Assembly (NCBI GenBank): GCA_050084985.1
Contig: JBITNC010000001.1
Coordinates: forward strand, 203,484,001-203,548,000
Source: Nageia nagi
Taxonomy: Eukaryota; Pinophyta
Reading direction: 5' to 3'
DNA length: 64,000 nucleotides
Made by a program: the position numbers and the translations under genes. Shown here one piece after another: positions 1-11,600 of the stretch. Under the pieces are notes generated by a model. It was not told the DNA's origin, made no database searches, and worked only from the letters and a program-made list of their open reading frames with translations. Each line of letters begins with the position of its first letter. The stretch's first letter is position 1.

Positions 1-3000
1 TAGGTGCATTGTTTTGCATTTCTAAAATGCCTAGTTAAACTAGTCCTGTTTTGATGTTATTTAATGAGTTGTATGAAAAGTATTATATGATAAAGTTTCA
101 TAGAATTAATTATTTATATAGATCTCTTACCATTTAAAGGTACATATTGATTATTTTTCTTGACATGTTGCATGTGAAGGTTGGTACCTTATCTTTTCTT
201 TAAAAAAGTACAGAAGTAGGATCCTATTAGTTGATATCCTCTTATTGATGAAAATTACTAAGTAAAAATATGTTATATATTTTAATATATTTATGATATT
301 AAGAAATTAATTATATTATGAAAAGTTTATGGAAGCTCATACTTTGGAAAAGAACCCAATTTTTACTATACCTTACTTGCTATTTTCTTGGTTCTACTCC
401 TTATTATATGTTCTCCCACATTTTTCATACATAGTTACAATGATATTCATAACCAAATTATTTTATGTAAAACCATTTCAAATATTATTTGACAATACCA
501 CCTACCTTCTTTGTATGCTCTCTCAATGGTATATGCTAGAAGAATGCTAGTAAAGGATGCAGAGTTTGGCTTATCCCTGAATGTTACCCTAGATAACCCA
601 TTTTTGTGTGTATCTTACCATCATTATAATATATGGATTTGGTTTGCATCACATCATCCTCAAACATTTCTTAATTCCTTATGTATTCATCATGTTTGCA
701 TATCTCCATTGAGGCACTATCGGCCTTAACGTTTATGCAAAATGATTTCAATTATTCTTTGATGAATCACCATATTTTGTTGCTAGGCTCCCACATAGGT
801 ACATTGAGTAAATTATTGGAAAAATATGTAAAATTTATATTTCTCACATTTTCAACTAGTAAATTTGATGAGAAATCATTTTTTCCATTATGATTTTCTT
901 TTTGAACTCCCATGACTACATACATTGGAAAATAATGGTGAATGTTGCAAGGTTTAGCTCTACATCTAATTTAACTTATTCTCTCCTCATGATATACATT
1001 TGAAACCCTCATTCATATCAAAAATAAGCCAAAAAATACTATAAGCCATAATTTAAATGTTATTTTGATTTTGGGTCATGTATTATGTGAAGGTGACTCC
1101 AATGTGTGAATACTTCTTTTGTGGATCTGGAAATAATAAGAAGAGTGACATTTCTTTTTCTCCCTATATCAAACTAAGAAGTAATTTCACTTTAGATTAA
1201 TAATTTTATTGTATCTTTTATGGGTTAACCTTCTTTCTATGTTACCTATTTATTTGTTGTGCATAATTGCAAATCTCTCTCATCTTAAGAAGGAATCACT
1301 TTACTATATTAATCCTTCTCTTTGTGCCTCTCATGCTCTAAAATTATTATGGAATCTTCTTAATACATTTTGAGGTTAGATTCCATCTCAACAAACTTTG
1401 ATAAGAATTATGAGAGAATAAAACAAGAAGCATCAATGGAAGAAAAAAGTTGCCATTTATTCTTTCAATTAATGATTTATGTTGAGATGCATTGGATGCC
1501 TCTTTGCAAGAAGATCTTCTCTTATTATCTTAAAAGATCTATGGAATACTATTTTATCTCACCCATAATGGGTAGTGCTATATGAATAATGCCATTACTT
1601 TCTCCTGTCAACATAATAGCTATAGTTTCATATAAAATTTCTCTTCCTCAAAATGTTTCAGAAAAATCATTCAAATTACATAGAAGTTCCAATGCACATT
1701 CCTCATAATGGTATTTTGATAAATTTTTCTTTTATAAAGTGTGATATATGAGAATAAATTATGGTTATATTTTAATTAAGTCTATTGTGGATATTATATA
1801 TCTAAGTTTTTGATATTATAAAAGAACCTCTCATTCCATTAGTCTTGGTATAATGTGAAATTTTGTTATAAGAAGAAAATTGAAAATAATTATGATAGTG
1901 TAGTAATTAATTAAATTTTAAAATACTATTATGGATATATATTGATCTATGTATTGAAAGTAATGATTAAATTTTGAATATTCTTTAAGCAACCAAGGAA
2001 GGGAGGTAAGCATAAGGAGGACCTAAAATCCTCCTAAGGTCCATAAAAATTATTTGCTTGATATGCTATATTATTAAATTAATTTTGCATCATGGTCATA
2101 GAAATAAAAAGGAATTGTCCTGATCCTTAACCTCTATACCATTCCTAGTACTCAACTCATTCTACATTGATCCTTAGAAAGAAGCTTGACAAAAGATGAT
2201 GAAGACTTGATAAAGATGTTCTGAAGATTGATAGAGGTAGTATTAGCTTATGCTTGTAATATATAATGAAAGGTAGTTTCATGAAGTTTTAATAATGAAT
2301 GGATGATTTTATGAGATTATTTAGTTAATATATAGATGTATCTTATTAATTCAATATTTATTATTTCTCTTATTTGTTCAAAACATTAATGGATACATGT
2401 TGTAACTAAATAGAGTTATATAATACCATTGAGTTTTCATGACATCTAATATGAAATAAATATAGTATGTAGCTATAACAAGATCATTTTATTTAATATA
2501 AATAAAAAAATATTATTTACCAAGTGTGTTTACAAAGATATCTAAATTTAGGAGATTAATAAGGTCAATAACCCTAATAAACCCCAATAGATCAGAAAAG
2601 ATCCCAACTTAGAAATATGGTTCCAAATTGAGGTTTGGAATATATTAGGAAATGTTAGGAATCCTTGGGACCAAAATGGGAGTGAATGGAATCAATTGAG
2701 ATCTAATGGAATAGTTTGAAATCCTATGGGAACACCTAAGAATGCTTTGGTAGTTAAACAAGGTAAAAGCATTAACATAAAATAAAGGCTAGTAAGGAAA
2801 ACCCTAAGGAACTAAGTCAACCAAAAGAAACTTTTTTATGGATTTGGTAAAAAAATAAAATAGCATGGAAATTTTTTAGTTGAATCTTCCTCACTAAATT
2901 ATGTTCCAAAAGAATATTCCTTAAAGTATGGACCACTTCACACTACACTCCCTTAATAGCAGTATTTGACTTTAGTGTTATCTCAAGGCATCTTACTAAA

Positions 3001-3857
3001 TAATAGTATGAGAAATTTTATAAATTGGTATTAATTACATAGTACAATTCATATGGGATATTTGTAAATCTACAAATCTCTTATGCTAAATAATTTATTT
3101 TTAGTCTTCCTACATATGATATGGTATCATTAGGATATGGGTGATTTTTACTTTACAACCTTGCTTAAAATCAGTTAGACCATACAAACCACTTTAGGGT
3201 ATTATTTTGATACCCATGGGTCTCAAAGATATGGTCACAAGGATGTCAAATTCCATGGTGAGCCTAGATTATAGATATGGGTAAGCTAGTGTCTCATATA
3301 CTCAATAGGGTATCAAATGAGAATGATAGTTGATAAAACTATAGTTACCAGGTGAAGGTGATTTAGTAGTAATACTACTTATAGTTAAGAACATAGGAGT
3401 ATGATGATTTTTCCATAGGTGATGATGTTTCCCACTCATAAGGGAGTTTTCCAAGGATAAATTTGCTCTTATGATTTAGAGGGTTATCATTGGGTGAAGA
3501 TGTGTAACCTAGTGGATGTACATTCTCTCAAGTGATATGGGCCTTGAGTAGGAAACCACTACATCATGTCCAAAATATATGCTATACAAGTTGTGAAGTG
3601 AAAATGGTGGGATCACATTTAAGGTATCTTCAAAATGAGATGAGCATTGTGGTGTGAACACCAAAATAGATTTAATTAGGGTTGGTTAATTTGATCATTA
3701 TCTAATCTTTCCATGTTGGTGCTAGCTAGCTAGCAGCATTAACAAGCTCATGTGTATCATTTGAATCCATTCATAGATCTTTTGATTGTTTAAAATAAAT
3801 TAAGAAAAATTTAGTTATGAAATTTAGGGCTTTAGATGTTTAGAATAAGAGGATGCA
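1..3857 (+). repeat. E1 5' LTR (left end outside window)
   Basis: Position 2 aligns with about 9625 of the 3' copy, so roughly 930 bp of this LTR lies left of the window. It ends at GATGCA (3852-3857), just before the PBS. Relative to the 3' copy it lacks about 120 bp (junction near 2237; counterpart 11873-11995). It contains a GCTAGCTAGCTAGC palindrome at about 3721-3734. ORFs here (329-893, 1370-1585) have counterparts of altered frame and length in the 3' LTR and are not genes. Confidence 0.88.
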
Positions 3858-3863
3858 TTAAAT

Positions 3864-3876
3864 TGGTATCAAAGTG
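3864..3876 (+). other. E1 primer-binding site (initiator tRNA-Met type)
   Basis: TGGTATCAAAGTG lies 6 bp after the 5' LTR end. It resembles the complement of the plant initiator tRNA-Met 3' end (TGGTATCAGAGC). This position, directly downstream of the LTR, fixes element polarity as plus. Confidence 0.75.
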
Positions 3877-3940
3877 TCAAGTTTAAACTATTGGGCCTAT
3901 GGTCCATGATTCTTTTACTATAAGAGTGTAGGAAGTTAAG

Positions 3941-5345
3941 ATGAGTATGCTTAAGCCTAATCACAATACCATTTGGTAGACTCATATTATGGTAATTCCA
4001 ACATGCATAATAAGAGCTTCAAGAAACCAGTGACAAGGTGCCAAAAATAGCCTTCTCATGAATGCCAATGCTAGGGAAAACCAAAGAAATGTTAAAGGTT
4101 GAAATGCAAATGTTAGGAGATGAAAAGTAGGAAATGGAATAATGAAAAATACTAATAAAAGGGTTCCCAACAATAAGATTGAGAGTTCTTCAAGTTGTTC
4201 CATCCAAAATAATAGAGAGAAGAAGCCATCATGAGATTACAAGAGCAGGTGATAGAGAAATAATAAATAATAAATAATTTATTGAATCCAAGGGCTAAAA
4301 ATCTAAGAGAAGAACTTGCTCCTGGATAAGAAAGACTTGAAAGGATAGAAGATCATATCTAGGAAAGAATCGAATAACAACTTCCATCAAATCTAAAAAA
4401 AGCTTAGATTCTAAAATTTAATAGTAAGTAAGAAGGTGAACAAGTAGAAGTGTGGTTAGAAGAAGCAAAAACATACTTCTCAATTAAAAACTTATCACCA
4501 AAGAACAAAATAGTATGGGATACCTATAATTTTTAAGATATTTCTATAGAATGATGGAATGCATACAAGATTGAGCATAAGATACAATATCTGAAATGTG
4601 AAAAATTTATTGCAACATTATGTAAAAGATTCATTCCCTAAGTATATTATGATACAAAGTATGAACAATACTATACTTTTTAGAAAGGATACATGAGTGT
4701 TTAGAGTTATCACTAAAGATTTATCAAACTTCTTAGGTATGTCTTAGAAAATTAGAATCATCTGAAGGTGCATAGATTCCTTGTGGGATTAGCTCTAAAC
4801 ATCAAAACTATGGTAAATGTATTAAATCCCAAAATGCTTGAAGAGGCATATGACCTTGCAGAAAGGGAAGAAAGTAACTTGGGAATCAAAAATGCCTTTG
4901 TAAACTACAAGCTTTTAGATGAAAAAGATAAGGAAATCCATTAGAAGAATCATAGTGTAAATCATCAAGCACAATAAATAAGAACTAAGAAATATAATCA
5001 TGGCTACAAGAATAGAAATCACTCCATATTTGAGAAGAGACCATTTGGGAAAAAAGGATTTAAGAAGAAGAATTTCTAGATGAAGAATCAACATTTTCAT
5101 AAGCAACATCAGAGTCCTAAAAATGGAAACCAAGGTTTCAAAAACCAAGGTCAAGGGTTTCTAGATCAAAGAGGCAATCAAAATACATTGAGAGACAAGT
5201 TTTTTGAATAAAAGAAAGCTCCTCAATATGGATGTTTGAATTATGGTGGAGCATATTATGATAATTAATGTCCCCTAAAGATAGATTCACCCAGAGAGCA
5301 TTGAAATTTGCAACCATAGGATTAGGATAGACCAAAGTACAAGCC
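3941..5345 (+). pseudogene. E1 gag (broken)
   Basis: Capsid/nucleocapsid precursor of E1. The likely start is ATGAGTATGC at 3941, matched by ATGAGTATAA at the same place in the second copy E2. A retrotransposon-gag core can be read near 4435-4800 (VEVWLEEAKTYFS, then a Trp-rich stretch), followed by a Lys/Asn/Gln-rich linker. At about 5226-5275 there is a decayed CCHC zinc knuckle: CLNYGG is followed by Tyr where His is expected and by a stop just before the last Cys-Pro. Many in-frame TAG/TAA codons prevent a product. Antisense ORFs here (3982-4203, 4915-5154, 5138-5347) are shadows. Confidence 0.75.
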
Positions 5346-5700
5346 ACACATCTCTAAATCCTTGGTAAAATTTTTGATAGATATTTTAAGATTTCAATAT
5401 ATTATGGTGCTATGGATAGTTTTATTTCATATTCCTTAGTTAACTACATGTCAAAGGCACCAAAATGTTTGAAAAATGGATGGCAATTGGAGTTTGGATC
5501 ATGTTAGAAATACCCTATTATATAATGTTTTAGGGATATTGAACTAGAATTATCCAAAGGGTATATTGTGTGGGATTTGTATGTGGTTCCCCTAACTTCT
5601 TATGATATCATCTTAGGAATGGATTGGTTGATGGCTAACAAAGCTTTGATTGAATTTTAGGAAACATGGGTAGAATACACTAATGTATTTCAAAATTGAT
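5346..5700 (+). pseudogene. E1 aspartic protease (broken)
   Basis: Retropepsin that would cleave the gag-pol precursor. The active-site block reads YGAMDSFIS near 5400-5430, so the catalytic triplet is already substituted. The conserved C-terminal block IILGMDWLMANKALIEF is readable near 5608-5660, the usual ILGMDWL hallmark of gypsy proteases. Stops interrupt the frame in between. It lies directly between the gag zinc knuckle and RT, as expected. Confidence 0.72.
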
Positions 5701-5705
5701 ATAGG

Positions 5706-6560
5706 GTGTACAATGATCAAGGATATTTTGAACCTTATCTAATCATAGCCAAGGAAGTTAAAACAAGCATTATAAAATGGGAAATGATTTATACACTCAA
5801 GGTTAAAGAATTGGAACTAGAAGATAAGGAGGCATATTTACTAAATAAGTACTTTATGTTGAAAGAATACAAAGATGTGTTCCTTAAGAATCTACCTAGA
5901 TTACCCCCAAAATGATAATTTGAATTTTTGATAGATTTAGTTCCAAGAGATAAACCTATTTCTAAAACCCCATATAAAATGAATACCATTTAAATGCAAG
6001 TGTTGAAGGTACAATTGCAATATTTGTTAGAAAACTAAGTGTATTATTATGGGGTTCTCTAGTATTATTTGTAAAGAAGAAAGATGGAACATTGATGTTG
6101 TGTATTGATTATAGGATATTGAACAAAGTCACCATCAAAAATAGGTATTCCTTTCCTAGGATTGATGACTTGTTTGATCAACTCAAAGAAACTGCTATTT
6201 TCTCTAAGATAGATATCAGATTAAGGTATCATCAATTAATAATTAAGGGATCAAACACCCATAAGATAGCCTTTACAACTAGGTATGAACACTAGAAGTA
6301 TGTTGTATTACCTTTTAGGTTAATGAATGCCCCTACAACATTCATGAATTTGATGAATAGTGTTTATCAAGAATACCTAGATAAGTTTATGCTAGTATTT
6401 TTAGATGATATCTTCATCTACTCAAAAAATGAGGAGGAACATGATTATCATCTAAGGTTAGCTCTAGAACTATAAAAATGTGATTTTTATGTTTCTCAAA
6501 TTCAGTATCTAAGTCATATCATCTTTGTAGTAAGAATTTTAGTTGATCTTAAGAAAGTGG
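5706..6560 (+). pseudogene. E1 reverse transcriptase (broken)
   Basis: RNA-dependent DNA polymerase. An N-terminal linker (EYKDVFLKNLPRLPPK, about 5866-5913) precedes the fingers/palm. Strong blocks: [17 protein letters not shown] (about 6098-6150), [24 protein letters not shown], then the active site VFLDDIFIYS at about 6395-6424, which keeps both catalytic aspartates. A stop near 6295, other stops and frame changes rule out a product. Together with the downstream RNase H and integrase it identifies a Ty3/gypsy element. Confidence 0.88.
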
Positions 6561-7110
6561 AAGCAATAATGAGTTTGTCTGCACCAACAAATGTGATAGA
6601 GGTAAGAAGTTTTATGGGATTAGCTAGGTACTATCAAAGGTTTTTCAAATACTTCTTAAATATAGCCAACCCCATAAATATTCTCCAAAAGAAAAATAAG
6701 GTGTTCAAATGGACATAAAAGTATGAAAAAGTTTTCACAACTTTGAAAGAAAGGCTTACCATAGCATCAATTCTCACAATCCCTAATCGACATGGTGATT
6801 TTATAGTATGCATGAATGCTTCACTAGAAGGTTTGGGTGGTGTTTTATCCCAAAATAAAAATCTAGTAGCATATGAATATAGAAAATTGAAAACACATAA
6901 GCTGAATTATGCAACTCATGATCTTGAGTTTGTAACAATTTTTCATGCACTCAAAATGAGGAGGCACTATATTCTAGGAAAACCTTTCAATCTTGAAACA
7001 AATCACCAAAGTTTGAAGTACCTTTTCACTCAATCAAATTTAAATGCTAGGAAAAGGTGATGCATGGAATTCCTAGCGAAATATGATTTTGGCATTGAAT
7101 ACATAAAAAA
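6561..7110 (+). pseudogene. E1 RNase H (broken)
   Basis: RNase H that would degrade the RNA template. After the RT connection (SFMGLARYYQRFF, about 6612-6650), the open stretch 6743-7060 carries FIVCMNASLEGLGGVLSQ, where the first catalytic Asp appears as Asn. It then has LNYATHDLEFVTIFHALK with the second acidic residue, and TNHQSLKYLF, where the family usually has a T-D-H motif. The replaced residue and flanking stops make it inactive. Confidence 0.8.
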
Positions 7111-8260
7111 AAAATGAAAATAAAGTGGAATATTCTTTGATTCATAGATGATATGTGAATGTCATGACAAAAAGTTAATTAGACTTTCTTGATCAAGTGA
7201 AATACTTGCAGCAAGAAGATTCATATTGTAGATCCATCAAAGAATTGATTGGGAAATGTACCGATCATCTCAAGAGTTCACTATAATAAGATGAAATTTG
7301 GTATTTTAAGGAAATATTACTCTATTGGAAAAGAGAAATTTGAGAAATTTAATCATGTAAGAAGCTCATCATCTTTCATATGTAGCACATCCAAGAGGTA
7401 CAAAGCTAAGAGAAGACTTGAAAAAAAGATTTTATTAGGATGGAATGAAAAAGGATATAGCAAAATTTGTGGTAAGATGCCTTGAATATCAAAAATTTAA
7501 GGCTTAAAATTAGCATCTAGGTGGATATATATATTCACATGATGTTTCTACATGGAAATGGAAAGTGATTTCAATGGATTTTATTTTTGATTTTCTGAAA
7601 ACCAAATTTCATCATGGCTCAATTTTGGTAGTGGTTGATAGATTGATGAAGGTGGCATATTTTATACTTGGTAATACCATTGGAAATGCCCCTATAGTAG
7701 CAAATAATTTTGCTAATGAAATCTTTAGATTGCATGGTTTTTTTGAGGTGATCATCTTAGATAGAGATTCTAAGTTCACCTCAATGTTTTGAAAATTATT
7801 GCATAAGGCATTAGGAATAGAATTGAATATGATTTTAGCATATCATCCTAAGATAGAAAGATAGACTAAATGACTGAATAGACTCCTTGAGGACATGCTT
7901 AGAATGTATTGCATGGAATAAAAGACTAAATGGGAGGATTACCTCTACTTAGTTAAATTTGCCTATAATAATGGTTATCATTCATCTTTAGGAATGGCTC
8001 ATTTTGAGGCTCTCTATGAAAGGAGACATAGGACTCCTTTATATTGGAATAATTAGGAGGATTAGGTGATGATATAGCCTAATATGTCAAAGCAAATGGA
8101 GGAACAACTAAAGTCCATTCGATGAAAGTTGAAGGAAGTTGTTGATCAATAAAAGAGTTATGCCAATTTCAAAAGAAATCCTTAGGAATTTTCTATAGGT
8201 GATAAAGTATTTTTATGATTTTAACCCATGAAAAGTGCCATAAATTCAACTAAATTAGAT
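7111..8260 (+). pseudogene. E1 integrase (broken)
   Basis: DDE integrase. The zinc-binding part is readable near 7345-7505 (EAHHLSYVAHPRGTKL, later CLEYQKFKA, with the second half of the Cys pair changed). The catalytic core begins near 7565 with ISMDFIFDF (first Asp) and DRLMKVAYF. ILDRDSKFTSMF (second Asp) is near 7756-7790. NRLLEDMLRMYC, with the third acidic residue, is near 7878-7912. A C-terminal stretch with LHDVFHVSLL lies near 8346-8375. Several stops interrupt it. Confidence 0.83.
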
Positions 8261-8439
8261 CCTTAATTTGTTTTTCCTTTTTATATAGTTGAAAAGAAGA
8301 GTCCAGTTGCCTATAAACTTACTTTGCCATCAAGTTTGTAAAAATTACATGATGTCTTCCATGTCTCTCTATTGATAAAGTATGTTGATAATCCTTCTTA
8401 TGTGTTGAATTTTTTTTTATTTACACATTTCATACCATT

Positions 8440-8605
8440 AGGCTATTGAATTTCTCCCTATTAAAATTCTAGCTTTTAGAACTAAGAAACTAAGAAATCA
8501 AGAGATTAATGAGTGTCTAGTATAATGGGATAAGTATTCTGAATAGTATTCCACCTTGGAAGTTAAATCCACTATGAGAAGATAATTTTCCTATTTTTTT
8601 TCTTA
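8440..8605 (+). pseudogene. E1 chromodomain (broken)
   Basis: A chromodomain-like tail follows integrase. Around 8484-8595 the reading KKLRNQEINECLV, a stop, WDKYSE, a stop, then STLEVKSTMRR aligns with the chromodomain pattern of a basic beta strand, a W-x-G/K-Y turn and a W/L-E helix. In chromoviruses this domain is thought to steer integration to particular chromatin. The two stops fall where the family has a polar residue and Glu. Assignment rests on motif order and position. Confidence 0.62.
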
Positions 8606-8677
8606 ATTATGTGAAACATTATCAAAATTTTATAATTATATTTTGATTGTATTTAAGCACATAGGAGACTATGTTCC

Positions 8678-8693
8678 TATTAAGGGGGTAGTA
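8678..8693 (+). other. E1 polypurine tract
   Basis: A purine run with AAGGGGG next to GTAGTA directly precedes the TGTAACG LTR start. It is the expected plus-strand primer position and fixes the 3' LTR start at 8694. Confidence 0.7.
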
Positions 8694-11600
8694 TGTAACG
8701 ACCCACCCAATTGCATTATTAAGATTCAAGTACTATCGAGGATCCTAATGAAATTCAATTTGAATTAAGCTATGTGATGATGAGTTTTGCATAGTGATAT
8801 ACTTTATTTATGTCAATGTGATGTTGGCTGCAAGATATTTTGACACAGGTTATAGGTTAAACAGAGATGGAAAGTGTGGAAAAGACCTAAGGAACCAAGG
8901 GTGAATTGGTAATATGAATGGAAGGGTAAGAGTGAGGAAATTATTGGCATTAGTTTGCTGATAAACACTAATTAACACCATAAATAATGTAATTTAATGG
9001 TATAATAATTAGTCATGAATGTCAATTTTCATGATAACTATATGTTTGTGAATGTGTTTAGATTAACAATTATCCTACAGCTTAAGGTGACCATTATAGG
9101 TAAGATGTGTGGTTGATTTCTTATTATAAATTTTTGCAATTTAAATTTGAAAAGGGAGGGTAAGAAATATTCCCTTCCTTTGAATTCAAATTTTTACTTA
9201 TAATTGTTAGTAAACTAAAGTAAAAAATAAAACAATAATATTTAAGAAAAGACTAAGGTCACCTTGTGATGTTACAAGATATTTAATGATTATGAAAAAT
9301 AATTGAATAATGATCCTACTTATTTTTGTTTCCTTGTGTTATGTATGGAAAATAGTTGGCACTAATATTTCAATCATTAAAAAAGGTTTCAAAGTATTAA
9401 ATTCTATTTCAATCATCTAATTTTAATCAAACCTACCTCAAACATTATTGAAATAATGAGGAGACATTCATTTGGACACACTTGAACCTCTTTGGCTATA
9501 AATAGAAGGATGGAACATTAGAAAAAAAGCATTTACCTATTTTTTATTATTTCATTCTTGTTATTATCAAGCTTTGGATGTAGAGTTACATGAAGAAAAG
9601 AAGTCTTTCTTTCTTTTCAAGTTCAGATGCATTCTTTTACATTTCTAAAATATCTAGTTAAACTAATCTTATTTTGATGTTATTTAATGAGTTGTATGAA
9701 AAGTATTATTTGATAAAGTTTCATAAAATTAATTGTTGATAGAGGTTTTGTACCATTTTAAGGGACATATTGATTATTTTTCTTGACATGTTGCATGTGA
9801 AGGTTGGTACCTTATCTTTTCTTTAAAAAAGTAAAGAAGTAGGATCCTATTAGTTTATTTCCTCTTATTGATGGAAATTCCTAAGTAAAAATATAGTATA
9901 TATTTTAATATATTGATGAGCTTAGGAAATTAATTCTATTATGAAAAGTTTATGGAAGCTCATACTTTGGAAAAGAACCCAATTTTACTATACCTTACTT
10001 GTTATTTTCTTGGTTCTACTTCTTATTATATGTTCTCCCAAATTTTTCATACATAGTTACATTGATATTCATAACCACATTAATTGATGTAAAACCATTT
10101 CAACTATTCTTTGACAAGACCACCTACCTACTTCGCATGCTCTCTTAATGGTATATGCTAGAAGAATGTTGAGAAAGGATGTAAAGTTTGGCTTATCCTT
10201 GAATGTCACCCCCTTTCAAATAACCCATTTTTGTGTTTATATTACCATCATTGTAATCTATGGATTTGGTTTACATCATTTCATCATCAAACATTTATTG
10301 ATTCCTTGTGTATTCACCATATTTTCATATCTCCATTGAGGCACTCTCTTTCGTAACAATTATGCAAAACCATTTCAATTACTCTTTGATGGATCACCAT
10401 ATTAATTTTCTAGGCTCCCACATAGGTATGCTAGGTATATTGTTGGCAAAAGATGTAGAATTTATGTTGCTCACATTTTCAACTATAAAAGTTGTTGATA
10501 AAATTTTTTTTTCCATTACATTTTTCTTTTTGAACTCCCATGACTACATACGTTGGAAAATAATGGCAAATGTTGCAAAGTATGGATTTAGATTTGATTT
10601 AACTTGTTATCTCCCTGTGATATACATTTGAAGCTCTCCATATCTAAAATAATCCAATAACTACTAGAAACCATCATTTAAATGTTGTTTTGATTTGGGA
10701 TCATGTATTATATGAAGGTGAATCCAATGTGTGATTAGTCCCTTTATGAATATGGAAATAGAAAGAAGAGTGACATTTTTTTCTCCCTGCATCAAACTAA
10801 GAAGTATTTTAACTTAAGATTAATAATTTTATTGGATCTTTTATGGGCTAATTTTCTTTCTACATTACCCATTTATTTGCTATGCATAATTATAAATCTC
10901 TTGCATCCTAATAAGGAATTGCTTTGCTATATTCTTTGTGCCTCTCATGCTTTGAAATTATTATGGAATCTTCTTAATACATTTTGTGGTTAGATTCCAT
11001 CTCAACAAATTTTGAGAAGAATGATAAGAGAATAAAACAAGAAGCACCAATGGAAGGAAAAAGTTGCCAAACCTATGGTGATTTATTCTTTCAATCAATG
11101 ATTTATGTTGAGATGTATTGGATGCCTCTTTGCAAGAATACCTCCTCTTATTATCTTAAAAGATGTATGGCATACTATTGTATCTCACCCATAATGGGTA
11201 GTGCTATATGAATAATGCCATTACCTTCTCCCATCAACATAATAGCTATAGTTTCAAATAAAAATTCTCTCCCTTAATACATTTTAGAAACATCATTCAA
11301 ATTACATAGTAGTTCGAATGCCAATTCCTCACAATGGTATTATGATAAATTTATGTTTTATAAAGTGTGAGCCATGAGAATAGATGATGACTATATTTTA
11401 ATTAAAGTTGTGGATATTATATATCTAAGTTGTTGATATTATAGAAGAACCTTTCATTTCATTAGTCTTTGTATAAGGTAAAAAAATTTTATAAGAAGAA
11501 AATTGAACATAATTATGATAGTGTAGTAATTAATTAAATTTTAAAAAACTATTACAGATATATAATGAGCTATGTATTGAAAGTAATGATTAAAATTTGA

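Noticed and set aside
3982-5347. Three minus-strand ORFs (3982-4203, 4915-5154, 5138-5347)
   Set aside because: Antisense of E1 gag; hydrophobic composition mirrors Lys/Asn-rich sense text.
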